From assembly GCF_018812025.1 (NCBI RefSeq), contig NC_063045.1, positions 58,742,383 through 58,806,382 on the forward strand: DNA of 64,000 bases, written 5' to 3'. Both the position numbers and the translations under genes were made by a program. Numbering within the stretch: position 1 is the stretch's first letter; each line of letters begins with the position of its first letter. This stretch comes from Megalobrama amblycephala (lineage: Eukaryota > Chordata > Actinopteri > Cypriniformes > Xenocyprididae). The notes under the pieces were generated by a model, which was given only the letters and a program-made list of their open reading frames with translations, did not search any database and was not told where the DNA came from. Shown one piece after another: positions 1 through 10,885 of this stretch.

Positions 1-1240
1 CCATTGTTCTATCATTCTATCCATCCATTCCATTCCATCCATCCATCCATCCATCCATCCATCGTTCCATCCATCCATCCATCCATCCATCCATCCATCC
101 ATCCATCCATCCATTGTTCTATCATTCTATCCATTCATTCCTTCCATCCATCCATCCATCCATCCATCCATCCATCCATCCATCCATCCATCCATCCATC
201 CATCCATCCATCCATCCATTGTTCTATCATTCTATCCATCGATCCATCCATCCATCCATCCATCCATCCATCCATCCATCCATCATTCTATCATTCCATC
301 CATCCATCCATCCATCCATCCATCCATTATTCTATCATTCTATCCATCCATCCATTCCATCCATCCATCCATCCATCCATCCATCCATCCATCCATCGTT
401 CCATCCATCCATCCATCCATCCATTGTTCTATCATTCTATCCATCCATCAATCCATCCATCCATTATTCTATCATTCCATCCATCATCCATCCATCCATC
501 GTTCTATCATTCATCCATCCATCCATCCATCCATCCATCCATGTTCTATCATTCTATCCATCCATTCCATTCCATCCATCCATCCATCCATCCATCCATC
601 CATCCATCCATCGTTCCATCCATCCATCCATCCATCCATCCATCCATTGTTCTATCATTCTATCCATTCCTTCCTTCCATCCATCCATCCATCCATCCAT
701 CATTCCATCCATCCATCCATCCATCCATTGTTCTATCATTCTATCCATCGATCCATCCATCCATCCATCCATCCATCATTCTATCATTCCATCCATCATC
801 CATCCATCCATCCATCCATCATTCTATCATCATCCATCCATCATTCCATCATTCCATCCATCCATCCATCCATCCATCCATCCATCCATCCATCCATCCA
901 TCCATCCATCCATCCATCTATCATTCTATCCATCCATTCCATCCATCCATCCATCCATCCATCCATCCATCCATCCATCCATCCATCGTTCTATCATTCC
1001 ATCCATCATCCATCATTCCATCCATCATCCATCCATCATTCCATCCATACATCCATCTATTCCATCCATCCATCCATCTATCATTCCATCCATCCATCCA
1101 TCCATCGTTCTATCATCCATCCATCCATCCATCCATCCATCCATCCATCCATCCATCATTCCATCCATACATCCATTCCATCCATCCATTTATTGTTTTA
1201 TCATTCTATCCATCCATTCCATCCAGCATCCATCCATCCA
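1..1240. repeat. (CCAT)n tetranucleotide satellite
   Basis: Near-continuous tandem CCAT, broken by recurrent variant words such as TTGTTCTATCATTCTATC every roughly 60-100 bases. All three + frames and the opposite strand stay open only because the four-base unit contains no stop codon in CCAT phase, giving monotonous Ser-Ile-His-Pro (or Met-Asp-Gly-Trp) translations. These are artefacts of the repeat, not proteins. The array is cut by the window start, so its full length is unknown. Confidence 0.97.
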
Positions 1241-1740
1241 CTAATCATTCTATCATTCTATCTATAATCTTATCATTCTCTCTAGGGAGCGTTCTACCAT
1301 CCATCCATCATTCTATCATTCTATCTATCGTTCTATCTTTCTAGCGAGCATTCTACCAATCCATCCATCCATCTATCGTTCTATCTCTCTAGCAAGCGTT
1401 CTACCATCCATCCATCATTCTATCTATTGTTCTATCTCTCTAGTGAGTATTCTACCATTCCATCCATCCATCATTCTTTCATTGTATCTATTGTTCTATC
1501 TCTCTAGTGAGCATTCTACCATTCCATCCATCCATCCATCCATCCATCCATCCATCCATCCATCCATCCATTCATCCATCCATCCATCAATCATTCTATC
1601 ATTCTATCATTCTATCTATCATTTTATCATTCTCTCTAGGGAGCGTTCTACCATCCATCCATCATTTTATCATTCTATCTATCTAGCGAGCATTCTGCCT
1701 GTCTATCGATCTAATTATGTCTATCTGTCTTCATTCTATC
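1241..1740. repeat. Degenerate higher-order part of the CCAT array
   Basis: The tetranucleotide decays here into a longer recurring unit: TCTCTCTAG, then a (G/A)GC-type word, TTCTACCATCC, and a short CCAT/TCTA run. The TCTAG word recurs near 1282, 1340, 1389, 1438, 1504, 1635 and 1682, so spacing is about 50-65 bases with one longer gap. Beyond 1740 the sequence becomes T-rich and loses the periodicity. Confidence 0.85.
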
Positions 1741-3320
1741 TATTGTTTGTTCTTTCAATCATTCTGTTATCAAGTTCTGATGTTCCTATGTTCTATCACT
1801 TTATCGTTCTCTTGTTATATCATTCCCGCTTTCAATCCTTCTGTTGTTTTTCACATTCCTTTGTTCTATCTTTCGCAAGTTCTGTTGCTTCTCTGCAATG
1901 CTACAAATCTTCAAAATTTGTTTAAAGATTTCAGTTATGAATTTCTTTGAATTTCAAATCATTTTAATTCCATTTTCTTCAAAAGTCAAAACTAAATTTG
2001 AAATTGGCTCATCAGAATCTAGATCAATACTCCAACTTTGTTCATTTATTGACACATCTCGCTGTTACCCAGATCACCTGCATATTCTTTTGTCACATTT
2101 TCATCTGAGTGTATTAAATCTTTGCATACCACCTGCTTGCTTCTATTATAATTCAGTCTTTTCCTTGTCACAGTTACTGTCACTGGCGTACCGAGCACCT
2201 CTGTTCACGTAGCCGTTGCTATCAAACCCTTTCGGTTGACGCACAATAGGGATCTTCATATTGGCCTTTGACTTATCATGAGGTACAAATGAGAAGTCAC
2301 TCCGGATCACATGGCTATAAATTCCCTGAAGGTTTTCCATTCTTGCGCCACAAGTGTGTAGTCACAGTTTATTGACCTCCCTCTGAGAAGTGCAACCCCT
2401 TTTCCTTTTCATTTGGTCTGGAGGCCCGCAGGATGTTTTATATATTAGCAGGAAAGTGCATCATTCAGGCGACTGCACCGAGCTCCTTAAGTGTGTGAGA
2501 GTTTGCGCTGATGAATGACCTAATCGTGCGCCAGAGGTGAACACGATTAAAAATCTTCCTGAGATGGAAAGATTATTATCTAATGAGAAAAGCATTAATC
2601 TGACGCTGCCTCCAAAGAACTGAAGGACTCGTTTTTGTGATATGAAAATCCTCTCAGCCCAAATGTCCTCTTATTAATGCCAATTGAAATTGTGTCGGGC
2701 GCAGCTGTGGCTCTTTGCGAGCTGTAAACGTTTGCCGAAGCACTCAGGTAACCTATGGATCTACACGGATCTTTGCTCTATCTGAGCTGCTCTGGCGCTT
2801 TCAGATGGACTGATGATTTAACAGCCGTTGATTAAATATTTTGTCATCATTTTGCAGCCAGGGAGGGCTTCACTCTCGCTGTCATAACTCTCAATGATTC
2901 ATTTTTTCCGACCCAATTTCCCTTCCGTGTCTAGTGGGACTGTTTATTTATCTAGCTTGAAGTCTCATTTGTCACCTCTGAAACACAGGCGTGTTGAGAG
3001 GAGCATCAATGTGACTCCAGTCCCTCTTTAGGCCTGAAACGTACTGTATGCAAGTGCATACACTAATGCAGACGTGCAAGCTGGGCCAAAACATTGTACA
3101 TATTACGTAAAATGCTGCAATGCAATGTACATTTTGAATTGCAATTTGAACCATTTTGTAGCACAATGATTTATTTGTTCACATGCACACTTTTGTTCAG
3201 AAAGGACAAATTAAATTGATCCAAATTGACAGTAAAGACAATAATGTTGTATGTATAATGTTGCAAAAGATTTTTATTTCAAATATGTGCTGTTCTTTTG
3301 AAATTTCTGAAAAAAATGAA
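1741..3320. other. Mostly unique non-coding DNA
   Basis: No credible gene; the reading frames here are short and random-looking. The part from about 2440 to 2900 is less AT-rich, shows no repeat family seen elsewhere in the window, and has several homeodomain-like TAAT words (for example near 2580, 2595 and 2674). It could be a conserved non-coding element, but only an alignment with other fish would show that. Confidence 0.5.
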
Positions 3321-3705
3321 TTATAGTTTCCACTGAAAAATATGAAGCAGCACAACTGATTTCAACTTTAATTATAATTAGATGTGTTTCTTGAGCAGAA
3401 AATCAGCATATTAGAATGATTTCTGGAGGATCATGTGACACTGGAAGACTGGTGATGCTGTATGATCATCACCATGATGCTGAAAATTCAGCTTTGCATC
3501 ACAAGAATAAATTATGTTTTAAAATATATTCAAATAAAAAACAGCTATTTTAAATTGTAATAATATTTCACTTTTAAATTTTAATATTTCACAATATTAC
3601 TGTTTTTATTTTTGATTAAATAACTGCAGTTTTGGTAAGCAAAATCTTTCAAAAATATAAAATCCTTCTGACCCCAAAACTTTTACATGGTAATGTACTT
3701 TGAAT
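3321..3705 (+). repeat. Interspersed repeat family A, copy 1
   Basis: Carries the words that define this family in the window: an AGAATGATTTCTG block, a GATCATGTGACACTG block, a GAAAATTCAGCTTTGCATCAC block, an ACAATATTACTGTTTTT block and a TCTGACCCCAAAACTTTTAC tail. The same blocks recur at about 51236-51690 (same strand) and 8085-8300 (opposite strand), and inside the palindrome at 25.1-26.1 kb. Non-coding. Confidence 0.85.
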
Positions 3706-4329
3706 ATTTTTCAGACCTAAATCTTTAGTTATCTGCATACACTGTGATCATGAACAAAGCAGACTATCAACACACGTAATTGATCTTCCATCAGCATCTT
3801 CTTCACTGATATTTAATTTTCCGTTTTGACATGAAGCAATTGTTGTTGATAATAGTCATTTAGACAGCGTCTCCTGTTGAGAAGCTAGCTTACACTTCTT
3901 ACATTCATATTGCAGCATCTCTCTTCTGGCATCATGATCATTTCATTCGTCTTGTGCATCTAGACTTTACTATTGATATAGAGTTCGACCCATATTACAG
4001 GTTATTTCTGTGCTTCACGATTGGTTTACCTTGTCAGATTGCATGACGTGACCCCAGAGAGATCTTGTGTAGAAGCCGAGGCAAACATCAACTGACTGTA
4101 TGTTTACTTATTACTGTATATATCATCATATGATTGACAGTGTGACTGGACGCTTTAAGTCAACAGTCTGTCCAGTCTGACGTCCACATTTGCGGCTGGA
4201 TGCAAGAGGTCGTGCTCATTCTTCAGAGTGAGCTTATGATTTCAGAAAAGTTGGAGTATGATTGTATCCTGGTATGCTACTTTTATCAAGCTTTTCTGTC
4301 ATTTTTGGAGCTCAGTGGCCCGTCGCCAT
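3706..4329. other. Non-coding, no feature recognised
   Basis: No gene, clear tandem repeat or recognised element. Ordinary AT-rich intergenic sequence. Confidence 0.5.
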
Positions 4330-5086
4330 CACCAGTGTTGCGCATTACAATTAAGTAACTCAAGTTACATAATCGGATTACTTTTTCAATGAACTAGTGA
4401 AGTAATGCATTACTTTTAAATGTACAACAAAATATCTGAGTTACTTTTTTAAATAAGTAACGCAAGTTAGTTGTTATTCCCATTTATTGACTGACATCTC
4501 TCCTGTCCCCGTGACTCCAATAAAGGTCAGAGGTGTTGTGTGTGCTGTGTGAACATGATGGGTATTGTAGTTCTAGACTAAATGTTAACTCACCTCAAAA
4601 TGAATAAAAACAGTGAAATGCAAACTCAGAATATTACACAAACCTGCAATAATTAAATATCTTAACACAAAAGTACTTTATGTATTTAATCTCACTTTAT
4701 TAACCAATGTCTTTGCTGCTTTTGTTGTTTTTATTGCTAAAGTCAGAGTGTTGAACTTTCTTCTCCCGTATCCTATTTTTCTGCAGCACAGCTGAAAGGT
4801 TTGTTTGAGCTGCGCCCTCTACTGTACATGCATGAATTCCCTTCAGCCTGAGGCTTATTCATTTCACTTTTGGTGTAAAAGGGCCTTCACATTTGCCAAA
4901 AATATAACTTATTTATTGCTATTAAAAACAAGCAAGCCCAGCCCAGGTGAGAAAAAGTAACACAAAAGTATCATAATGCATTACTTTCCATAAAAAGTAA
5001 CTAACACAATTAGTTGTCTTTTTCGGGAGTAACGCAATACTGTAATGCATTACTTTTAAAAGTAACTTTTCCCAACATCATCATTG
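4330..5086. mobile_element. hAT-like non-autonomous element with TTACTTTT ends
   Basis: The two ends are imperfect inverted repeats. The left begins CAGTGTTGCGCATTAC and contains AAGTAATGCATTACTTTTAA. The right, read backwards, begins GATGTTGGGAAAAGTTAC and contains the same AAGTAATGCATTAC block. The CAGTGTTGGG-type end is typical of small hAT-like elements in fish. No transposase is visible; the reading frame near 4613-4795 in the middle resembles nothing known to me. The target duplication is unclear (CATCA-like on both sides). Confidence 0.65.
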
Positions 5087-5487
5087 TAATGAAAACTCAC
5101 GGATGGAAATTAATTTGGGTTGAGAATGATGTGAGGGTGAGTAAATGATGACATAAATATTTTTACATAGAATTGTGTTTCATCTAAGGTTTGTTAGTTT
5201 GTGTGTTCAGAATCGACAGATTCCCGTGAGATTTTCAATTATTTTTCTATTTAGCTTCTGTTTTTTTTATTTCAGTTTTAGTTTTTACTGTAAAAAAAAA
5301 AAGGGGGGAAGTGTTCATGCTGCCTTCAAATTTTAAGTTTAGTCAACTTGAAATGTGAAGTTGTATAGACCCTCTTTGTGCCGACATTACAGTTAAGTCA
5401 CGGCATTAGCTGGAGGCAAAACACAGGGAAAACTGGAGGTGGCCAATACAAACCAGCAAGGAGTCGCGGCTACATAAGAAGCTTAAA
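5087..5487. other. Non-coding with repeat scraps
   Basis: Contains a short GTGAGGGTGAGTAAATGATG word (about 5131-5150), the inner part of the TTAGTTCACCC element family (H) seen at 15.8 and 21.4-22.6 kb, and a short A-run. No gene. Confidence 0.4.
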
Positions 5488-5688
5488 ATGTCATCTTGTG
5501 TTGTTGAAGTGTTAGAATCGATGGAGTACAGGCTCCAATTTGAAATTTTATCATGTACCTGCTGCTATTGCCAGACAAAAAAAACAACGACAGCTGTGGT
5601 TAAACACAACAAAATGAGTGGACTGGACAGAAACGATCATGAAACTCACATTTGCAGTGCACACTTCATATCAGTTAAGGTTGAATAA
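5488..5688 (+). pseudogene. Possible THAP-like zinc-finger fragment
   Basis: A 66-codon frame starts Met-Ser-Ser-Cys and ends shortly after His-Ile-Cys-Ser-Ala-His-Phe. Known THAP domains are C2CH zinc fingers that start with Met-x-x-x-Cys and close with a Cys-Ser-x-His-Phe motif, so start and end look right. The second cysteine in the expected place, the conserved tryptophan and the proline of the family are not evident, and the frame is short. If real it is a decayed exon, probably of transposon origin, since the surrounding DNA is repeat-like and a perfect hairpin begins within its last codons. It could equally be chance. Confidence 0.22.
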
Positions 5689-5720
5689 ACTATAATCTAT
5701 ATATAGTTTATTCAACCTTA
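5676..5720. repeat. Perfect 19-bp stem with 7-base loop
   Basis: Bases 5676-5694 (TAAGGTTGAATAAACTATA) are exactly the reverse complement of 5702-5720, with a 7-base loop. It overlaps the stop of the frame at 5488-5688. Perfect pairing at this length points to a recent inverted duplication or a foldback tip. Confidence 0.9.
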
Positions 5721-5730
5721 CTATATATAT

Positions 5731-6495
5731 CATATAGTATGGATTATGATTTGGTTACGTGTCTAAAGATTTCTCATGCATGCCCACCTGATCAGAAGTT
5801 GGTTAACAAGTTAAGTGATTTTTCACTCAACGCTAACTTTTTTTTTAGTTGTACAACTAGCAGTTAGACCAGACAACGACCAGAAACTAAACATAAAGAA
5901 AACCGTTTGCTTCATCTCTCTTTCTACAATTGCCATAAGTGCATATGCAGAGAGAGGGAACAGTGAAGGCCCATGTTATGTGTCAGGTGTGTGTTGCATT
6001 TGCTAACGTTTGCCAGTGTTAATACATTTCCTATACACGCTCAGTTTCTCTGTCAGGTAGGTGTAGAGGCCAGTCCTGTCAGATCATCTATCCATTGAGT
6101 GAGCGTGTACGATTCTGCCAATCTGGTTCCTTCCGTTAAAGTTTACATTTTCAAATAACAATCCCGGACAGTGAGTGGCATTACATATTCAGATAAAATC
6201 AGTCAATTTTTTCCATTAAAGTCCATTAAAATCAGTCCAAATTTTCTCCAGTCATTGTTAAAAAACAAGCAAACAAAACGTGCTAGCTAGTGTTAGTGAA
6301 GCGGTCAGGGTAATCTTTCTGCCTCCACCTAAGCTCCGCCCACAAAAAACATCACAATGTTTACTAACGGAAAAAAAATGGGTCTGTAAACAACTTATGT
6401 TATCTCAACAAGTTAAATCTGGGTAACACTAAATTTAAAGCTGTCATAGCTAATTGCAACAAATATTTATATATATATCCCCTTAACTTTCCCTT
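5731..6495. other. Non-coding, weakly repeat-like
   Basis: No gene supported. The frame at 5815-6006 has no recognisable domain. The text resembles the body of a degraded transposon, but no paired ends could be found. Confidence 0.35.
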
Positions 6496-6684
6496 AACTC
6501 AATTTTTTGGTAACATTTTACAATAAGGTTCCATTAGTTAACTTGATTTTACAATGAAAAATACTTGCATAAAGCATTTATTAATCTTAATTAGTGTTAA
6601 TTCCAACATTTACTAATACATTATTAAAATAAAAAATTTTTATCTTTTAATATTATTCAACAGTTGTATTTTTATTAACTAATG
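6496..6684 (+). repeat. Interspersed repeat family D, copy 1
   Basis: Starts with a TTTTACAATAAGGTTCCATT block followed by runs of TTAGTTAACTTG and AACAATGAAAAATACTT-type words. The same order is present at 15131-15360 and 46870-47130. Non-coding; it ends where the TTAA-bounded element begins. Confidence 0.75.
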
Positions 6685-7399
6685 TTAAAGGATTAGTTCA
6701 CTTTCAAATGAAAATTAGCCTAAGCTTTACTCACGCTCAAGCCATCCTAGGTGTATATGCCTTTCTTCTCTATGATGAACACAATCAGAGATTGTGTTAA
6801 TTGTATATTAATAAATATCCTGCAAATCCACACTTTATAATGAAACAATTAGTTTGATGCTCAAGAAAGTGCTTCCATCCACATCCATCCATCATAAACA
6901 TGTGCTCCACACAGGCACCGGGGGGTTAATAAAGGCCTTCTGAAGCGAAGCGATACGTTTGTGTCAAAAAATATCCATATTTAAGTTATGAAATAAAATG
7001 CTTCTGCCAGACCGCCTTCTGTATTCAACTTACAGAAAAAAAAAAAAAAAAAACGGAACTGGCATGGCGTCAGTTAAGCTTTTTCCCTAAGTTGAATATG
7101 GAAGGCTTAGGACGTAGCTTAAGCTTTGTGAACTGCGAGAGGCATTACTCTTTCTTCGTTGACTTATTTCTTATGACTTATAAGTTAAATACGGAAGGCA
7201 GTCTTGTGGAAGCTAGATATTTTACTTCATAACTTGTTAAATATGGATATAATTTTTTACACAAATGCATCGTTTCTCTTCAGAAGGCCTTTATTAACCC
7301 CCTGGAGCAGTGTGGATACCTAGTCATATACACCTAGGATGACCTGAGAGTGAGTAAAGCTTGGGGTAATTTTCATTTGAAAGTGAATTAATCCTTTAA
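6685..7399. mobile_element. TTAA-flanked foldback MITE
   Basis: Flanked by TTAA at 6685-6688 and 7396-7399. The left inner end AGGATTAGTTCACTTTCAAA is matched in reverse complement by the right end. The pairing continues inward: both arms carry CACCTAGGATG-type, AGGCCTT(C)TGAAG-type and AACTTA-type blocks, so the whole element is a long imperfect palindrome. TTAA target duplication with no coding capacity fits a piggyBac-type (or other TTAA-targeting) non-autonomous element. Confidence 0.85.
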
Positions 7400-8084
7400 C
7401 AAACATGAATGAATACCTTAATAAGTGTCTTGCTCAATTTCAGTTAAAGAAAACATTTTTAGTTTTTATTAATCACTGTTTACCAGTGACACTGCATGTG
7501 AGTATTAAGCAACAACTGTAAAGTTAAAAAAAGCAGAAGTGTCGCATTGGCTGAAAGAGTAGAAGACACAAGCAGTCATTTAATTAGTCATGACTCGTGT
7601 TCATCACGCTGTTGATTAGATTAAGAGTGTTTTATATGCATGTGTGATCAGTGACGCGTGTTGTGTTGATTTCTCTCAGGTGGTAAATGGCCCAGAGAGA
7701 ATAAATGACCTGTAAACATGAGGAAGTAATTGGCCATTGCATGAATGAGAACTGAGGCGTTTGTAATTGCGATTGCCGTGATCTTTTTGTTTTGTTTTGT
7801 GCGTTTCGTTCAGGATGGAGTGGAGACTCTGACCGGTGTGGTAAATTTATATTATACTAGTGATCGGGATAAACTGGATTGGTCCAATGAAAGAGGTTAT
7901 ATCAGATTTCACATTCACACTGCAGCCAAATACAGTTGCCACTCCACTTGTGAGTGTGTAGTATTATGTCTGTGTATTAAACTGGCATTGTTATTTGGAC
8001 AAAAATATCTTAAGCCAAGCAGGTTGAACTGTTGGCATCCATGTTTCTAGTTTACGGCTAATGTTTCGTAATTTTTATTTCTGT
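7400..8084. other. Non-coding, no feature recognised
   Basis: No recognisable gene. The 101-codon frame at 7745-8050 has a hydrophobic start but no family resemblance, and it runs straight into a family A repeat. Confidence 0.4.
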
Positions 8085-8300
8085 GATCAAAGCTGAATTT
8101 TCAGCATCATTACTCCAGTCTTCAGTGTCACATGATCCATCAGAAATCATTCAAATATGCTGATTTGCTGCTCAAGAAACATTTTCTATTATTATCAATG
8201 TTGAAAATGGCTGTGCTGGATTTGAACTTTGCTGGAAAGTTCAAAAGAACAGCATTTATTTGAAATAGAAATATTTTGTGACACTATAAATGTATTTTAT
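8085..8300 (-). repeat. Interspersed repeat family A, copy 2 (reverse)
   Basis: Reverse-strand copy: blocks equivalent to AAAGCTGAATTTTCAGCATC, TTCAGTGTCACATGATCC, CAGAAATCATTC and GCTGCTCAAGAAACATTTTC appear in the order opposite to the copy at 3.4 kb. The Tc1 element beginning at 8304 is inserted at its end. Confidence 0.85.
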
Positions 8301-8303
8301 GTA

Positions 8304-9854
8304 CAAACCCGATTCCAAAAAAGTTGGGACACTGTACAAATTGTGAATAAAAAAGGAATGCAATAATTTACAAATCTCATAAACGTATATTTTATTCACA
8401 ATAGAATATAGATATATCAAATGTTGAAAGTGAGACATTTTTTAAAAATACCATGCCAAATATTGGCTCATTTTGGTTTTCAATGAGAGTTACACATTCC
8501 AAAAAAGTTGGGACAGGTAGCAAAAAGAGGCCGGAAAAGTTAAATATACATATAAGGAACACCTAGAGGACCAATTTGCAACTTATTAGGTCAATTGGCA
8601 ACATGATTTGGTTTAAAAAGAGCCTCTCAGAGTGGCAGTGTCTCTCAGAAGTCAAGATGGGCAGAGGATCACCAATTCCCCCAATGCTGCGGCCAAAAAT
8701 AGTGGAGCAATATCAGAAAGGAGTTTCTCAGTGAAAAAATGCAAAGAGTTTGAAGTTATCATCATCTACAGTGCATAATATCATCCAAAGAATCAGAGAA
8801 TCTGGAACAATCTCTGTGCGTAAGGGTCAAGGCCGGAAAACCATACTGGATCCCCGTGATCTTCGGGCCATTAGACGGCACTGCATCACATACAGGAATG
8901 TTACTGTAATGGAAATCACAACATGGGCTCAGGAATACTTCCAGAAAACATTGTCGGTGAACACAATCCACCATGCCATTCGCCGTTGCAGGCTAAAACT
9001 CTATAGGTCAAAAAAGAAGCCATATCTAAACATGATCCAGAAGCGCAGGCGTTTTCTCTGGGCCAAGGCTCATTTAAAATGGACTGTGGTAAAGTGGAAA
9101 ACTGTTCTGTGGTCAGACGAATCAAAATTTGGGACGCCATGTCATCCGGACTAAAGAGGACAAGGACAACCCAAGTTGTTATCAACGGTCAGTTCAGAAG
9201 CCTGCATCTCTGATGGTATGGGGTTGCATGAGTGCGTTGTGGCATGGGCAGCTTACACATCTGGAAAGGCACCATCAATGCTGAAAGGTATATCCAAGTT
9301 CTAGAACAACATATGCTCCCATCCAGATGTCGTCTCTTTCAGTGAAGACCTTGCATTTTCCAACATGACAATGCCAGACCACATACTGCATCAATTACAA
9401 CATCATGGCTGCGTAGAAGAAGGATCCGGGTGCTGAAATGGCCAGCCTGCAGTCCAGATCTTTCACCCATAGAAAACATTTGGCACATCATAAAGAGGAA
9501 GATGTGACAAAGAAGACCTAAGACATTTGAGCAACTAGAAGCCTGTATTAGACAAGAATGGGACAACATTCCTATTCCTAAACTTGAGCAACTTGTCTCC
9601 TATATAAAGAAGAGGGGATGCCACACAGTGGTAAACATGGCCTTGTCCCAACTTTCTTAAGATGTGTTGATGCCATGAAATTTAAAATCAACTTATTTTT
9701 CCCTTAAAATTATAAATTTTCTCAGTTTAAACATTTGATATGTCATCTATGTTGTATTCTGAATAAAATATTGAAATTTGAAACTTCCACGTCATTGCAT
9801 TCTGTTTTTATTCACAATTTGTACAGTGTCCCAACTTTTGTGGAATCGGGTTTG
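8304..9854 (+). mobile_element. Complete Tc1-like transposon, inactivated
   Basis: Inverted ends start CAAACCCGATTCCAAAAAAG on the left and match the reverse complement of the right end for about 55 bases with few differences, with weaker pairing further in. A TA sits on each side (8302-8303 and 9855-9856), the target duplication of the Tc1/mariner superfamily. The AAGTTGGGACA word recurs inside each end (about 8500-8515 and 9643-9660), giving the IR/DR arrangement of fish Tc1 elements, where inner and outer repeats bind the transposase. The 1.55-kb length is normal for a full-size Tc1 element. It inserted beside a family A repeat. Confidence 0.95.
8657..9660 (+). pseudogene. Tc1-like DD34E transposase pseudogene
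   Basis: Codes (broken) for a Tc1-family cut-and-paste transposase. The likely original start is ATG 8657 (Met-Gly-Arg-Gly-Ser-Pro). An in-frame TGA at 8732 stops it after 25 codons. The frame then continues through the helix-turn-helix region (Ser-Thr-Val-His-Asn-Ile-Ile-Gln-Arg) to about 9134. The first catalytic Asp is at 9116-9118 in Trp-Ser-Asp-Glu-Ser-Lys-Phe. A deletion/frameshift follows near 9134 and another near 9260. The second Asp (9367-9369, Gln-His-Asp-Asn-Ala-Arg-Pro-His) and the Glu (9472-9474, Ser-Pro-Ile-Glu-Asn) are exactly 34 residues apart. A second stop lies at 9505-9507. Catalytic residues survive but the frame cannot be translated whole. Confidence 0.93.
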
Positions 9855-10885
9855 TAATTTTTTTATCGGTTTAAGGCATCTTTGCCAAATTAAAGTATTA
9901 ATTTCTTTAAAAAAAATTAAAATAAAAAATAAACTGACTCCAAATTTGACCGATAGTGTGTGTTCAAGTTCAGAAGCATGAAAGTATTTCCATTGAATGA
10001 ATCGTTGCTTTGACCTTTTTTCTTCAGATAAAACATTCTGGGAGCTTTAGATTAGACTTTAATTACCACACCGTAGAAAGTTCAGAACATCTGAATCACA
10101 GATCCGAACAAACATGTGTAAACAGGAAGCTGTCAGCTCTCATTTGGAGAGATATTCATAACTGCAGGACAAAAAAGAAAAAAGACATTGAACTGCGTTT
10201 GAGTTTGAGAAAGTCAGGCAGTGTTTATACATCAAAATGAAATGGAAAATTAAATCTGCAATTAGTCTTGGGAGGCGTATAAATTAGCATATCTTTGAAC
10301 AAATTAGTTATCTAATAATTGTAGTTGTGGTGAGCACTGGGAGGACCGTGTGGCGCCGGTTACGTAATCTCTCATCCTTGAAGCTCCTGTGGGGAATCAC
10401 AGATGGGTCTTAAACTGTCAACCCCACTCGTGTCACTCGCACGCTTCAAGACTGCCAATCTGCCGCGCTCCATCTTTATTCTGCAGTCATCTTTCTTTTA
10501 TGTTGCAGAACTCATCCAGAGCCGTCGCTTTTGCGAAATGGGCCTCTAAACGGTTTTGATTGAGTGCGCTTTTGGATCTGAGAGCGTTCAGAGGAATATT
10601 TATTTATTTGCCTGATGGTTGAATGTTTTATGGGCACTTTTGATGTGTGGCCTTTGTCTTTATCAGAATGCATCACAGCAAACACACTTCGCCATGTAAA
10701 TGTGAGGACTTCAGATGCATGTGGAACTATGAGTACAATCCAGCAGTTGCCATTTAGTTGTTTTGATCTTGCTAGTGTTGGTGAGTATAAATAGCGGTAC
10801 TAACTTTACTTTTTTCAGCATGATGACAGTAGTTCAAGATCATTTTACAAGATGGCTGACATGTGTGTCCCTCATATGTGTGTGT
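9855..10885. other. Mostly unique non-coding DNA
   Basis: No gene supported. The part from about 10330 to 10720 is of mixed composition with no repeat recognised. Confidence 0.45.

Noticed and set aside
4..1344. Long open frames of Ser-Ile-His-Pro repeats (up to 446 codons) on the + strand and Met-Asp-Gly-Trp repeats on the - strand
   Set aside because: Open in several frames only because the CCAT unit has no stops; no protein-like composition or start context.
1..1740. CRISPR-like array
   Set aside because: Repeats are contiguous tetranucleotides without unique spacers, in a eukaryotic context.
7745..8050. 101-codon frame with hydrophobic N-terminus as a secreted protein
   Set aside because: No splice or family evidence, and the sequence runs directly into a family A repeat.
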